From Synechococcus sp. RSCCF101 (GTDB lineage Bacteria; Cyanobacteriota; Cyanobacteriia; PCC-6307; Cyanobiaceae), in contig NZ_CP035632.1 in the NCBI RefSeq assembly GCF_008807075.1, forward strand, positions 496,001-560,000: a DNA stretch of 64,000 nucleotides. The letters are read 5' to 3'. Under the pieces are notes generated by a model. The model did not search any database and was not told where the DNA came from. It saw only the letters and a list, made by a program, of their open reading frames with translations. This document shows, piece after piece, positions 25,190-33,884 of this stretch. Position 1 is the stretch's first letter; every line of letters starts with the position of its first letter. A program made the position numbers and the translations under genes.

Positions 25190-26290
25190 GTGACCGATTT
25201 CCTGATCGATGTTGTGCAGGTGCTGGTGGGCATCCTGCTGCTCTTCTTCGGCGGTGAACTGTTCGTTCAGGGGTCGGTGGCCATCGCCCTGATCCTCGGG
25301 GTACCCCAGCTGGTGATCGGCCTGACGGTGGTGTCTCTGGGAACCAGCGCCCCGGAACTGTTCGTGAGCCTGGGATCGATCGCGAAGGGGTCAGCTGATC
25401 TGGCCACCAGCAACGTGGTGGGCAGCAACATCTTCAATGTGATGGTGGTGCTGGGCTGCAGCGCTGCGATCCTGCCGTTGAAGGTGGAGAGCCGCCTGGT
25501 GCGGCGCGATGTTCCCATCCTCATCGCTGTGTCGATGGCGGTCTGGGGCATGGCCTCGGCCGGCGTGGTCACCTGGCAGGCGGGCCTGGCCCTCGTCACC
25601 GCCCTGGTGATCAACACGATCTGGGAGGTGCGCACCGCCCGGGAGGACCCCGAGGGATCGGGAGAGGCGGAGCCGGAGGTCTCCGAGGAGGCGGCCAGCG
25701 GTGGCTGGGCGCCGGCGGCGCTGCGTCTGGCGGGCGGCATGGCGCTGCTGGTGATCGGCTCGCGGATTCTGGTGATCGGGGCCAGCGGCGCCGCCCTCAC
25801 CCTCGGCGTGAGCGAGACCGTGATCGGCCTGACGATTGTTTCGGCCGGCACCTCCATGCCCGAGCTGGTGGCCTCGGTGGTGGCGGCCCTGCGGGGGGCC
25901 ACCGATCTGGCCATCGGCAACGTGATCGGCAGCAACCTGCTCAATCAGCTGCTGATCCTCGGCTCCTGCGGCCTGGTGTCGGGCGGGGCGGGCCTGCAGG
26001 TGGACCCGGTGCTGATCAACCGCGACATGCCCGTGATGCTGCTGGCCACCTTCGCCTGCCTGCCCATCTTCTGGACCCGGGGGCGCATCAGCCGCCTGGA
26101 GGGGGGCGTGCTGCTCACCCTCTATGTGCTGTACCTCTGCGATCAGGTGCTGCCCCACACCCTGCCCACCTGGCGGGACGAGTTCCGGCTGGTGGTGCTC
26201 TGTCTGGTGCTGCCTGCGGTGCTGGTGCTGATCCTGGTGCAGGCCATCATCTACTGGCAACAGCGGCGCAGGAAGCGGGAGCAGGCTTGA
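25190..26290 (+). CDS. Calcium/sodium antiporter (CaCA family, YrbG-like)
   Basis: The 366-aa membrane protein starts at a GTG (MTDFLIDVVQVLVG); an upstream GTG at 25166 is an alternative. Both alpha-repeats of the CaCA superfamily are present: GTSAPELFVSLGS with VGSNIFNVMVVLG, and GTSMPELVASVVA with IGSNLLNQLLILG. About ten hydrophobic segments are seen with an acidic loop near residues 155-175. It exchanges Na+ and Ca2+. Its placement divergent from bicA suggests a role in the Na+ balance on which BicA depends; that link is inference. Confidence 0.9.
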   Translation: MTDFLIDVVQVLVGILLLFFGGELFVQGSVAIALILGVPQLVIGLTVVSLGTSAPELFVSLGSIAKGSADLATSNVVGSNIFNVMVVLGCSAAILPLKVESRLVRRDVPILIAVSMAVWGMASAGVVTWQAGLALVTALVINTIWEVRTAREDPEGSGEAEPEVSEEAASGGWAPAALRLAGGMALLVIGSRILVIGASGAALTLGVSETVIGLTIVSAGTSMPELVASVVAALRGATDLAIGNVIGSNLLNQLLILGSCGLVSGGAGLQVDPVLINRDMPVMLLATFACLPIFWTRGRISRLEGGVLLTLYVLYLCDQVLPHTLPTWRDEFRLVVLCLVLPAVLVLILVQAIIYWQQRRRKREQA

Positions 26291-26412
26291 CGGCGCGCGG
26301 GTGCCCCAGCCGAAGTGGCCCCGGAAACGATGTCATCTTCATGACGATCGTGTGACGTCCGCGCGCGTGCTCAGCAATCTGATGGGGCCGGCCTGGATTC
26401 TCCGAGGCGCCG

Positions 26413-26913
26413 ATGCTGGAGCTGCTGCCTCCCCTCAACGAGCACAACCTGCCCTGGATGGACACGATCCATCCGATCGTCGTCCACTTCGTGATCGCCA
26501 TGGCGCTGATCAGCGTGGTCTTTGATCTGGTGGGGGTGGTGGCCAGACGCCCCAACCTCTTCGAAGTCAGCTTCTGGAACCTGATCGTGGCCACGGTGGC
26601 CATCTTCATCGCCATCATCTTCGGCCAGATCGAGGCGGGTCTCGCCTCTCCCTATGGCGGTGCCAGGGATGTGCTGAATCTCCACAGCACGCTCGGCTGG
26701 ACCCTCGCCGGGGTGCTGGCGCTGGTCACCGGCTGGCGCTACGTGGTGCGCCAGAGAGATCCCCTGGTGCTGCCGCGAGGTTTCCTGGCCCTGGACGCGG
26801 GCCTGGCCACCCTGGTGCTGGTTCAGATCTATCTGGGGAACATGCTGATCTGGATCTACGGCCTTCACACCGTTCCCGTGGTTCGCGCCGTGCGGGAGGG
26901 CCTGATCTCGTGA
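26413..26913 (+). CDS. DUF2231 membrane protein (oxidase-associated) 1
   Basis: This 166-aa protein has four hydrophobic segments and the DUF2231 signature HPIVVHFVIAMALIS (HPxxVHF). Additional conserved-looking histidines sit in NLHSTLGWT and YGLHTVPVV. Such proteins commonly precede genes for the alternative cytochrome oxidase in cyanobacteria; paired histidines in the membrane could bind heme, which is inference. The last codons overlap the next gene (GTGA at 26910-26913). It is the first gene of the putative oxidase operon. Confidence 0.82.
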   Translation: MLELLPPLNEHNLPWMDTIHPIVVHFVIAMALISVVFDLVGVVARRPNLFEVSFWNLIVATVAIFIAIIFGQIEAGLASPYGGARDVLNLHSTLGWTLAGVLALVTGWRYVVRQRDPLVLPRGFLALDAGLATLVLVQIYLGNMLIWIYGLHTVPVVRAVREGLIS

Positions 26914-27548
26914 TCCCGCCGATTGCCACGGCCGTGCCGGCCGCACTGCTCTCACCGATCCAGGAGCTGGCCGAGGGCCTCGGGCCCAACGGTCTGCCCT
27001 ATTCGATGCCGGTTCACCCGAATCTGGTCCACCTCACCATCGGACTCTTCGCCATCGGCATCGCTTTCGATGTGGTGGGGGCCCTCTATCCGCTCGAGAA
27101 GCGGGTGTTCCGCTTCCTGGCTCTGCCCGTGACGCGGGTGGGCTTCCACGATGTGGGCTGGTACAACCTGCTGGCCTGCAGCGCGGTGAGCTTCTTCACC
27201 GTGGGCGCCGGCTTCTACGAAATCATGCTGGCCGTGCCGATTCAGGGGGTCACCAGTCCCCTCGGCCTCGGGGCCATGAGCACGATGCTCTGGCATGGCG
27301 TCGGTGGTGTGGTGCTGCTGCTGCTGATCGTGGCGATGACCGTCTGGCGCGGCTATCAGCGCTTCGTCTGGCGCCGGGATTACGGCCGTCAGGTCGACTG
27401 GAGTTACCTGATCGCGGGCGTGCTGCTCCTGGGTGTGATGGGGCTGCACGGAACCCTCGGCGCCGAGCTGGGGGCCGAGTTCGGTGTTCATGTCACCGCC
27501 GATCAGCTGCTGGATCAGGGCCTCAGTCCCCTCGCTGAGCTGCCCTGA
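26910..27548 (+). CDS. DUF2231 membrane protein (oxidase-associated) 2
   Basis: This 212-aa paralog of the preceding protein starts at GTG 26910, overlapping the upstream stop. It has HPNLVHLTIGLFAIGIAFD (DUF2231 signature), a HDVGWYNLLACSAVSFF helix, MLWHGVGGVVLLL and a final GLHGTLGAELGAEFG helix. About four membrane spans are seen. With its partner it likely forms a heteromer linked to the terminal oxidase genes 72 bp downstream. Its biochemical role is unknown. Confidence 0.82.
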   Translation: MIPPIATAVPAALLSPIQELAEGLGPNGLPYSMPVHPNLVHLTIGLFAIGIAFDVVGALYPLEKRVFRFLALPVTRVGFHDVGWYNLLACSAVSFFTVGAGFYEIMLAVPIQGVTSPLGLGAMSTMLWHGVGGVVLLLLIVAMTVWRGYQRFVWRRDYGRQVDWSYLIAGVLLLGVMGLHGTLGAELGAEFGVHVTADQLLDQGLSPLAELP

Positions 27549-27620
27549 ACGTCAACCCCGCGCCGCTGAGCGAGCGGCGTCGGCCTGCCTCACCTCTCCC
27601 TGATCCCCCGCTCCAGCCCG

Positions 27621-28559
27621 ATGTCGCCCTCCTCCCCGTCGCTGGCACCACGGCCCGGCCCCGACCTGAAGGCGGTGGGGCTTGTGAGCCTCGCCGCCGG
27701 GATCGACACGATCCTGAGCGTGAAGGCCGCCGAGCTCAGCCTGAAGCTCCTGCCGCCGCAGGCCTCCACGGCGGCGCCCTACGTGGATGGGGTGTTCGCC
27801 CTCGAGGTGGGCATCGGCTGTTTCATTTTCCTCGGCTGCTGCACGGCGATGGCCTGGAGCCTGCTCTTCCACCGTGCCGACAAGTACGACATGGATGACG
27901 GAGCTCCGATCGAGGGCAACCTCAGGCTGGAGATCATCTGGACCGTGATTCCCCTGGTGATCGTGATGGCGATCGCCACCTATTCCTTCCGGGTCAATGA
28001 CATTCTTGCCACCCTTGGACCCAAGGTGAAGCTGATGCCGGGTGAGGCGCCGCAGCTGCTCACCGCCGAGGGGGAATACGGTCCGGTCGACGTGATCGCC
28101 CGTCAGTGGTCCTGGGAGTTCATCTACCCCAATGGTGTGCGCAGCAGTGAACTGCATCTGCCCCTCGATGAACGCACCCATTTCCGCCTGCAATCGGAGG
28201 ATGTGATCCATGGCTTCTTCATTCCCGCCTTCCGGCTCAAGCAGGATCTCGTGCCCGGCAGCGTGATCAGCTACAGCCTCACCCCCACCATCGAAGGGGT
28301 GTACCGGCTGCGGGATTCCCAGTTCAGCGGCGGCTACTTCGCCGCCAACCAGACCGATGTGGTGGTCGAGTCGCGCGAGGCCTTCGACGGCTGGCTCGCC
28401 GACTCGGCCCGTCAGCCGCTGCGGCCCAGCTACAACCCGGCCGATGAGCTGCATCAGCTGCGGCTGCGCAAGGGCGATCGGGGCTGGGCCACGGTGCCGC
28501 CGGCGCCGCCACCGCTGGTGAATGCCTCCCAGGACCCCTCCCGGCCCCACGACGCCTGA
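27621..28559 (+). CDS. ctaC: Alternative terminal oxidase subunit II (CtaC2-type, CuA ligands missing)
   Basis: This 312-aa protein has two N-terminal membrane spans (~65-85, ~108-128) and a cupredoxin domain with RQWSWEFIYPNGV and DVIHGFFIPAFRLKQD. At the CuA loop, where CxExCxxxHxxM is expected, the sequence is GVYRLRDSQFSGGYFAAN: both Cys, the Glu, the second His and the Met are all replaced. Only the first His remains. This is the hallmark of the cyanobacterial alternative respiratory terminal oxidase (ARTO), thought to take electrons from quinol rather than cytochrome c. Confidence 0.92.
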   Translation: MSPSSPSLAPRPGPDLKAVGLVSLAAGIDTILSVKAAELSLKLLPPQASTAAPYVDGVFALEVGIGCFIFLGCCTAMAWSLLFHRADKYDMDDGAPIEGNLRLEIIWTVIPLVIVMAIATYSFRVNDILATLGPKVKLMPGEAPQLLTAEGEYGPVDVIARQWSWEFIYPNGVRSSELHLPLDERTHFRLQSEDVIHGFFIPAFRLKQDLVPGSVISYSLTPTIEGVYRLRDSQFSGGYFAANQTDVVVESREAFDGWLADSARQPLRPSYNPADELHQLRLRKGDRGWATVPPAPPPLVNASQDPSRPHDA

Positions 28560-28577
28560 GCCTTCATCTCCCGCACC

Positions 28578-30299
28578 ATGACCTCCTCCACGGCCTCCTT
28601 CGACCCGCGGGTGCTCAAGGCTCCCCATCCCGTTCCGGGTGCTCCCGACAACTGGAAGCGGTTCTTCAGTTTCAACACCGATGCCAAGGTGATCGGCATC
28701 CAGTACATCGCCACCTCGCTCTTCTTCCTGCTGGTGGGTGGTGTGCTGGCGATGATCATGCGCGGTGAGCTGATCACGCCGCCATCGGATCTGGTGGACC
28801 CCACGGTCTACAACGGTCTTTACACGATGCATGGAACAGTGATGCTGTTCCTGTTTCTCTTTCCCATCCTCAATGGTTTCAACAACCTGTTGATCCCTCC
28901 GATGATCGGGGCGCCGGACATGGCCTTCCCCCGGCTCAATGCGGCGGCGTTCTGGCTGGTGCCCCTGTTCGGCGTGATCCTGATGGCCAGCTTCTTCGTG
29001 CCGGGTGGGCCTGCCAGCACGGGCTGGTGGTCCTACCCCCCCGCCAGCCTGCAGAACCCGGTGGGGCATCTGATCAATGGGGAGTCGCTCTGGATCCTGG
29101 CGGTGGCCCTCTCCGGCATCTCCTCGATCATGGGTGCGGTGAACTTCACCACCACGATCCTGCGCATGCGGGCACCGGGCATGGGCTTCTTCCGCATGCC
29201 CATCTTCTGCTGGACCGCCGCCGCAGCCCAGACCATCCAGCTGGTGGGGCTGCCGGCTCTGACCGGTGGCGCGATCATGCTGCTGTTCGATCTCTGCCTC
29301 GGCACCACCTTCTTCCGCCCCGAGGGGGGCGGTGATCCGGTGCTCTACCAGCACTTCTTCTGGTTCTATTCGCATCCGGCGGTGTACGTGATGGTGCTGC
29401 CGGTGTTCGGCATCTTCTCGGAGATCTTTCCCGTCTATGCCCGCAAACCGCTGTTCGGCTATCCGGTGGTGGCGATCGCCTCGTTCGCGATCACCGGGCT
29501 CAGTCTGATCGTGTGGGTGCACCACATGTTCTACAGCGGCACACCGATGTGGATGCGCAACCTGTTCATGTACACCACGATGCTGATCGCCGTGCCCACC
29601 GGCATCAAGGTGTTCGCCTGGCTGGGCACGCTCTGGCGGGGTCGGCTGCGCCTCACAACGCCGATGCTGTTCTGCCTGGGCGGGGTGTTCAACTTCATCT
29701 TCGCCGGCATCACCGGCATCATGCTCGCCACCGTTCCGGTGGACATCCACGTGGGCAACACCTACTTCGTGGTGGGGCACTTCCACTACGTGATCTTCTC
29801 CACCATCACCTTCGGTGTGTTCGCGGGCATCTACCACTGGTTCCCCAAGTTCACCGGACGCATGCCCTATGAGGGCCTCGGTCTGCTTCATTTCTGGCTC
29901 ACCTTCATCGGCAGCACCCTCAACTTCCTGCCCATGCACTGGGCCGGCCTGATGGGCATGCCCCGGCGTGTGGCCTCCTACGACCCCGAGTTCGCCTTCG
30001 CCAACGTGCTCGCCTCCCTGGGCGCCTTCCTGCTCGGGGTGGCCACGATTCCCTTCCTGCTCAACATGGTCAGCTCCTGGTCGCGCGGGCGACGCGCCCC
30101 CGCCAATCCCTGGCAGGCCATCGGCCTGGAGTGGCTTCTTCCCTCACCGCCACCGGCCGAGAACTTCGAGGAGAACGTGCCCACCGTGATCTCCGGTCCC
30201 TACGGCTACGGCCTTGGCCGCCCCCTCGTCGAGCACGAGGAGAGCTTCATCGCCCGCGCCGCCCAGCCCGCCGCCAGCCCCACCTCCGACCCCGCATGA
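28578..30299 (+). CDS. ctaD: Alternative terminal oxidase subunit I (heme-copper)
   Basis: This 573-aa, ~12-span protein has a heme ligand in TMHGTVMLFLF, CuB ligands in FYSHPAVYVMVLP with the cross-linked Tyr, VHHMFYSG, and VGHFHYVIFS with heme His ligands. The YSHPxV motif, lacking the D-channel Glu of GHPEV, places it in the A2 type of heme-copper oxidases. It reduces O2 to water and pumps protons in the plasma or thylakoid membrane. It sits 18 bp after ctaC and overlaps ctaE by ATGA. Confidence 0.95.
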   Translation: MTSSTASFDPRVLKAPHPVPGAPDNWKRFFSFNTDAKVIGIQYIATSLFFLLVGGVLAMIMRGELITPPSDLVDPTVYNGLYTMHGTVMLFLFLFPILNGFNNLLIPPMIGAPDMAFPRLNAAAFWLVPLFGVILMASFFVPGGPASTGWWSYPPASLQNPVGHLINGESLWILAVALSGISSIMGAVNFTTTILRMRAPGMGFFRMPIFCWTAAAAQTIQLVGLPALTGGAIMLLFDLCLGTTFFRPEGGGDPVLYQHFFWFYSHPAVYVMVLPVFGIFSEIFPVYARKPLFGYPVVAIASFAITGLSLIVWVHHMFYSGTPMWMRNLFMYTTMLIAVPTGIKVFAWLGTLWRGRLRLTTPMLFCLGGVFNFIFAGITGIMLATVPVDIHVGNTYFVVGHFHYVIFSTITFGVFAGIYHWFPKFTGRMPYEGLGLLHFWLTFIGSTLNFLPMHWAGLMGMPRRVASYDPEFAFANVLASLGAFLLGVATIPFLLNMVSSWSRGRRAPANPWQAIGLEWLLPSPPPAENFEENVPTVISGPYGYGLGRPLVEHEESFIARAAQPAASPTSDPA

Positions 30300-30925
30300 C
30301 CAGCCTCTCCAGCGGCCCCGCCCCCACGGAGGGCGATGCGGCCACCGCTTCAGCCGATCCTTCCGCCCATGGCGGCCACGCCGATCACACCCTGACGGGG
30401 TTCGTGATCTTTCTCTGCTCGGAGAGCGTGATCTTTCTGGCCTTCTTCGCCGGCTACGCGGTGCTGAAGACCACCACACCCCAGTGGCTGCCCGCCGGGG
30501 TGGAGGGACTGGAGGTGATGTTCCCCCTGATCAACACCGTGGTGCTCGTGAGCTCCAGCGGTGTGATCTGGCTGGCGGAGCGGGCGCTGGCGCGGGGTCA
30601 GCTGCTGCGGTTCCGTCTGTTCTGGCTGCTCACGATCGCGATGGGCAGTGTCTTCGTGGTCGGTCAGGCGATCGAGTGGCAGGGCCTCAACTTCGGCCTG
30701 GGCAGCGGGGTGTTCGGCGGCACCTTCTATCTGCTCACCGGCTTTCACGGCCTGCATGTGATCACCGGCATCGTGCTGATGCTGTTGATGCTGGCGCGCT
30801 CCTTCGTGCCTGGGAACTACGAGCGAGGCGACAGCGGTGTGGTCTCCGTGTCGCTCTTCTGGCACTTCGTGGATGTGATCTGGATCGTGCTGTTCCTGCT
30901 CATCTACGTCTGGCAGCCGAACTGA
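30296..30925 (+). CDS. ctaE: Alternative terminal oxidase subunit III
   Basis: The 209-aa protein starts at ATG 30296, overlapping the ctaD stop. After a ~30-residue hydrophilic lead it has five hydrophobic helices, with SESVIFLAFFAGYAVLK, GTFYLLTGFHGLHVITG and the C-terminal SLFWHFVDVIWIVLFLLIYV typical of the five-helix CtaE form. It stabilises subunit I. It completes the ctaC-ctaD-ctaE order of the cluster. Confidence 0.94.
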   Translation: MTSLSSGPAPTEGDAATASADPSAHGGHADHTLTGFVIFLCSESVIFLAFFAGYAVLKTTTPQWLPAGVEGLEVMFPLINTVVLVSSSGVIWLAERALARGQLLRFRLFWLLTIAMGSVFVVGQAIEWQGLNFGLGSGVFGGTFYLLTGFHGLHVITGIVLMLLMLARSFVPGNYERGDSGVVSVSLFWHFVDVIWIVLFLLIYVWQPN

Positions 30926-30971
30926 TCAGCTTCCGCTCGACTCGGACCCAGCCCCCTTCTCCCGGATCGCG

Positions 30972-32522
30972 ATGATTCTCGACGACACCCACTACGACGT
31001 GCTCATCGTGGGCAGCGGCGCCGGAGGCGGCACCCTGGCCGGCACCCTGGCGGCGGCCGGCCGCCGGGTGCTGCTGCTGGAGCGGGGCGGCGCTCTGCCC
31101 CTGGCCGATCAGAACGTGGCGGATGCCGACCTGTTTCGCAAGGACCGCTACCACCCCGACGAGCGCTGGTTCGGACCCGACGGCGACCCCTTCCCGCCCC
31201 AGACGACCTACGCCCTGGGTGGCAACAGCAAGATCTGGGGGGCCGTGCTGCAGCGCATGCGCGAGGACGACTTCCGCTCCCACCCCCTGCAGGAGGCTCC
31301 CTCCCAGCCCTGGCCCTGGGACTACGGCGAGCTGGCCCCGTACTACGAGCGCGCCGAGCAGCTGTACCGGGTCCATGGCCGCTCCGGTGATGACCCCACC
31401 GAGCCGACGCGCGCCTCGGCCTATCCGCAGGAGCCACGCGCTCTGGAGCCGTTCCTGGAGCAGCTCGGCCAGGCGCTGCAGCGCCACGGTTGCCGCCCCT
31501 ATCGGCTGCCCCTGAGCTGGAGCGACGACCCGGAGGATCCCACCGGTGATGCGGAGCTCTACGGCATCAAGGCGGCCCGGGCCGCCGGCTCGGCCAGGGT
31601 GTGCAGCGATGCCCGCGTGCTGCGCCTGCACGTGAACCCCAGCGGCCGCGAGGTGCGGGGCGTGGAAGCGATGGTGAAGGGAGAGATCTGGCTGTTCCGG
31701 GCGGATCTGGTGGTGCTGGCCGCCGGAGCGATCAACACCCCGGCGATCCTGCTGCGCTCGGCCTCATCGCTGCATCCGCGCGGCCTGGGCAATGGCTCCG
31801 ATCAGGTGGGCCGCAATCTGATGCAGCTCCAGCTCACCTCCATCCTGCAGCTGGCCCGCGATCCCAACAGCGGCCGCTTCGCCCGCAGCTTCGGCATCAA
31901 CGACTTCTACTGGGGCGATCGCAACGTGTCCTATCCCCTGGGCCACGTGCAGAGCGCCGGCGGGGTTCTGCAGGACGCTCTGTTCGCCGAATCCCCGCCG
32001 GTGCTCTCGCTGGTGAGCCGGCTCATGCCGGATGTGGGCCTGGAGCGGCTCGCCTCCCGTTCGGTGGCCTGGTGGGCCATGAGTGAGGTGCACCCCGATC
32101 CCCACAACAAGGTCTGGGTGCGGGGGGATCAGATCCACATCAACTACCTGGCCAACAACCGGGAGGCTCACGACCGGTTGGTCTACCGCTGGATCGATAC
32201 CCTCAAGGCGGTGGAGAAGGACCCCGAGACCCGCGTGGTGCGCTCGGCACCGGTGCACCCCCGCGGCGAGGCCCCGATCAGCGTGGTGGGCTACGCCTGC
32301 GGCACCTGCCGCATGGGCAGCGATCCCACCAGTTCGGTGGTCGATGGCAACGGCCGCAGCCACGAGCTCGACAACCTCTACGTCGCCGATGCCAGCGTCT
32401 TCCCCAGCTGCCCGGCCGTGGGACCGGCGCTCACCGTCATCGCCAACAGCCTCAGGCTGGCGGATCACCTGCTCAGGGATCGCCTCGAAGGTCCGTCCGT
32501 GCCGGGCGTGGCGACGGTCTGA
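30972..32522 (+). CDS. GMC-family FAD oxidoreductase
   Basis: This 516-aa protein has a Rossmann FAD site (DVLIVGSGAGGGTLAG), the GMC loop YALGGNSKIWGAVLQR, VLAAGAINTPAILLRS, and the C-terminal GYACGTCRMGSDP and DASVFPSCPAVGPALTVIAN segments where the His/Asn pair of glucose-methanol-choline enzymes lies. It oxidises an unknown alcohol. It follows the oxidase operon by 46 bp on the same strand, so electrons might feed respiration; that is inference. Its 3' end overlaps the convergent gene by 58 bp. Confidence 0.9.
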   Translation: MILDDTHYDVLIVGSGAGGGTLAGTLAAAGRRVLLLERGGALPLADQNVADADLFRKDRYHPDERWFGPDGDPFPPQTTYALGGNSKIWGAVLQRMREDDFRSHPLQEAPSQPWPWDYGELAPYYERAEQLYRVHGRSGDDPTEPTRASAYPQEPRALEPFLEQLGQALQRHGCRPYRLPLSWSDDPEDPTGDAELYGIKAARAAGSARVCSDARVLRLHVNPSGREVRGVEAMVKGEIWLFRADLVVLAAGAINTPAILLRSASSLHPRGLGNGSDQVGRNLMQLQLTSILQLARDPNSGRFARSFGINDFYWGDRNVSYPLGHVQSAGGVLQDALFAESPPVLSLVSRLMPDVGLERLASRSVAWWAMSEVHPDPHNKVWVRGDQIHINYLANNREAHDRLVYRWIDTLKAVEKDPETRVVRSAPVHPRGEAPISVVGYACGTCRMGSDPTSSVVDGNGRSHELDNLYVADASVFPSCPAVGPALTVIANSLRLADHLLRDRLEGPSVPGVATV

Positions 32523-32998
32523 TCGCTCCCGTCAGCGCCGGACGTGCCCGACACCGATGACCCGGTGGCCAGCAGAAGAGCAGCGATGGCCCCGTTCGGC
32601 AGCATGCGGCTGAGCAGGCGAGCCTCCAGCTCGCTGTCCTTCTCGACGTCGGGGTAGAGCATCAGAACGGCCATCGTCTCCTCATCAGGCAGCAGATGCC
32701 GGATCAGGGGCTCGAGCACGCCCATGGGCAGCAGGTTCTCTCCCCCCTTCAGCCGGTGCTGGAGAGCGTGGAGCAGTTCATGCCGCACCACCTCGCTGCG
32801 GTTGATCGCGAGGCGATCCAGGTTGTCTTCGCACAGCACCACCTCCTGCCGGTCGCTCTCGAAGGTGCCGCCGGTGCTGCGGTGCTCCCGGCAGAACGCG
32901 TCCGTGCCCCGGACCTGAAGGCCGCTCAGGCTGGCCGTGACCAGCAGTGCGGCAGTGGGCATGGAGGCCAGAACTGCTGCAGGCAGGCTCAGGAGCAT
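32465..32998 (-). CDS. Secreted hypothetical protein with HELLH motif
   Basis: The 177-aa protein starts MLLSLPAAVLASMPTAALLV, a signal-like leader. The segment EVVRHELLHALQHRL carries HELLH, a HExxH metal-binding motif. It has two cysteines that could pair (AFCREH and VLCEDN) in the mature part. The last ~40 residues are Ser/Gly/Thr-rich and overlap the GMC gene end. The family is not recognised; metallopeptidase activity is hypothetical. A pair of TTAACCG repeats lies ~32-50 bp upstream of its start. Confidence 0.7.
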   Translation of the reverse strand: MLLSLPAAVLASMPTAALLVTASLSGLQVRGTDAFCREHRSTGGTFESDRQEVVLCEDNLDRLAINRSEVVRHELLHALQHRLKGGENLLPMGVLEPLIRHLLPDEETMAVLMLYPDVEKDSELEARLLSRMLPNGAIAALLLATGSSVSGTSGADGSDQTVATPGTDGPSRRSLSR

Positions 32999-33029
32999 CG
33001 CCGTCGGGGCCGGTGGATGGAACGCGGTG

Positions 33030-33048
33030 GTTAACCGAGCCTTAACCG
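33030..33048 (+). promoter_or_regulatory. Pho-box-like direct repeats
   Basis: GTTAACCG-AGC-CTTAACCG are two 8-mers with a 3-bp spacer (11-bp period). This fits the published cyanobacterial SphR/PhoB box (PyTTAAPyPy repeats). The only start codon nearby is that of the HELLH protein at 32998 on the minus strand; relative to it the repeats are in reverse orientation, which weakens the case. Confidence 0.4.
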
Positions 33049-33103
33049 GTTTACGTCGATCTCCGCGGCAGTCCTCGGCCGCCCGGGCCTTCTCATCCTT
33101 TCT

Positions 33104-33847
33104 TCATGTTCTGGCGTGCCCTGCTGACAGCGGGGCCATGAGCGCATCGAGGCCCAGCCACCACTGCTCGGATTCAGGCATGGTGCGGCAGTCGTCGAAC
33201 CAGGGGCCGCCGAGGGTGTAGTGCAGGATCCGCGGCCGCTCCGGGATCGGCTGCACCCCCACCAGCACGTTCCACTCCGGCGGCAGGGAGCCGATCTCGC
33301 CGTCCTCCAGCCACTGGAACTGGTGCAGGTGCAGACCCGAGGCGGTGCTGACCAGCTCCGGCGTGAGCTGACGGCAGCGGGCGCAGTTGAACAGCATCAC
33401 CGAGGACCAGTTCTTGCGGGGGTAGGGGGTCTGGGGCATTCCCTGAAATTTCTGGCCGGCGGTGCAGGTGTGATCATGCTTCACCACCTGCACCGCCGCC
33501 CGCTCGTCCCGCAGGGCCCAGAGCTCGGCGATGTCCGCCAGGCAGAGCATGTCGGCATCGATGAACAGGGCCCAGCCGCTGTAGCCGTTGAGCCAGGGCA
33601 CCAGGAAGCGGCTGAAGGAGAAGGCCGTGCTCTGCAGCGGGTTGTGGGGACGCCGGAACACGGCCTTCAGCTGGCTCAGGCGCACCTGGGCGATCCGCAC
33701 CGGCACTGAGGCCCGGGCCTGAATCGACTCCGCCAGCACATGCACGGCCGCCGTCTCGCGGGGGTCGTAGCCGATGTACACCTGCGGGAGATCGAGGCCG
33801 CTGAACGCCTGGGGCGCTGGGGCGGGGGAGAGAACGGCGGAGACCAT
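33104..33847 (-). CDS. Glycosyltransferase (GT8-like)
   Basis: The 247-aa start MVSAVLSPAPAPQAFS (33847) is chosen; in-frame sequence further upstream overlaps the divergent ArsR region. It has VYIGYDPRETAAVHVLAESI at the start, a metal-binding DxD in WALFIDADMLCLADI, VMLFNCARCRQL, and a C-terminal ILHYTLGGPWF segment. These match GT-A fold nucleotide-sugar transferases of GT8 type. The acceptor is unknown. It is divergent from the ArsR-like gene at 33959 across a palindrome-rich region. Confidence 0.82.
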   Translation of the reverse strand: MVSAVLSPAPAPQAFSGLDLPQVYIGYDPRETAAVHVLAESIQARASVPVRIAQVRLSQLKAVFRRPHNPLQSTAFSFSRFLVPWLNGYSGWALFIDADMLCLADIAELWALRDERAAVQVVKHDHTCTAGQKFQGMPQTPYPRKNWSSVMLFNCARCRQLTPELVSTASGLHLHQFQWLEDGEIGSLPPEWNVLVGVQPIPERPRILHYTLGGPWFDDCRTMPESEQWWLGLDALMAPLSAGHART

Positions 33848-33884
33848 GGTCTGATCACGGCAACACGGTGTCACGATATAAGCG

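Noticed and set aside
27552-29939. 795-codon minus-strand open frame
   Set aside because: It is antisense to ctaC and ctaD; composition is low-complexity His/Glu/Arg with no domain.
33417-33433. GGGGGTCTGG-like string similar to the extragenic repeat
   Set aside because: It lies inside the GT8-like coding sequence and matches only the G-run and a few following bases; chance.
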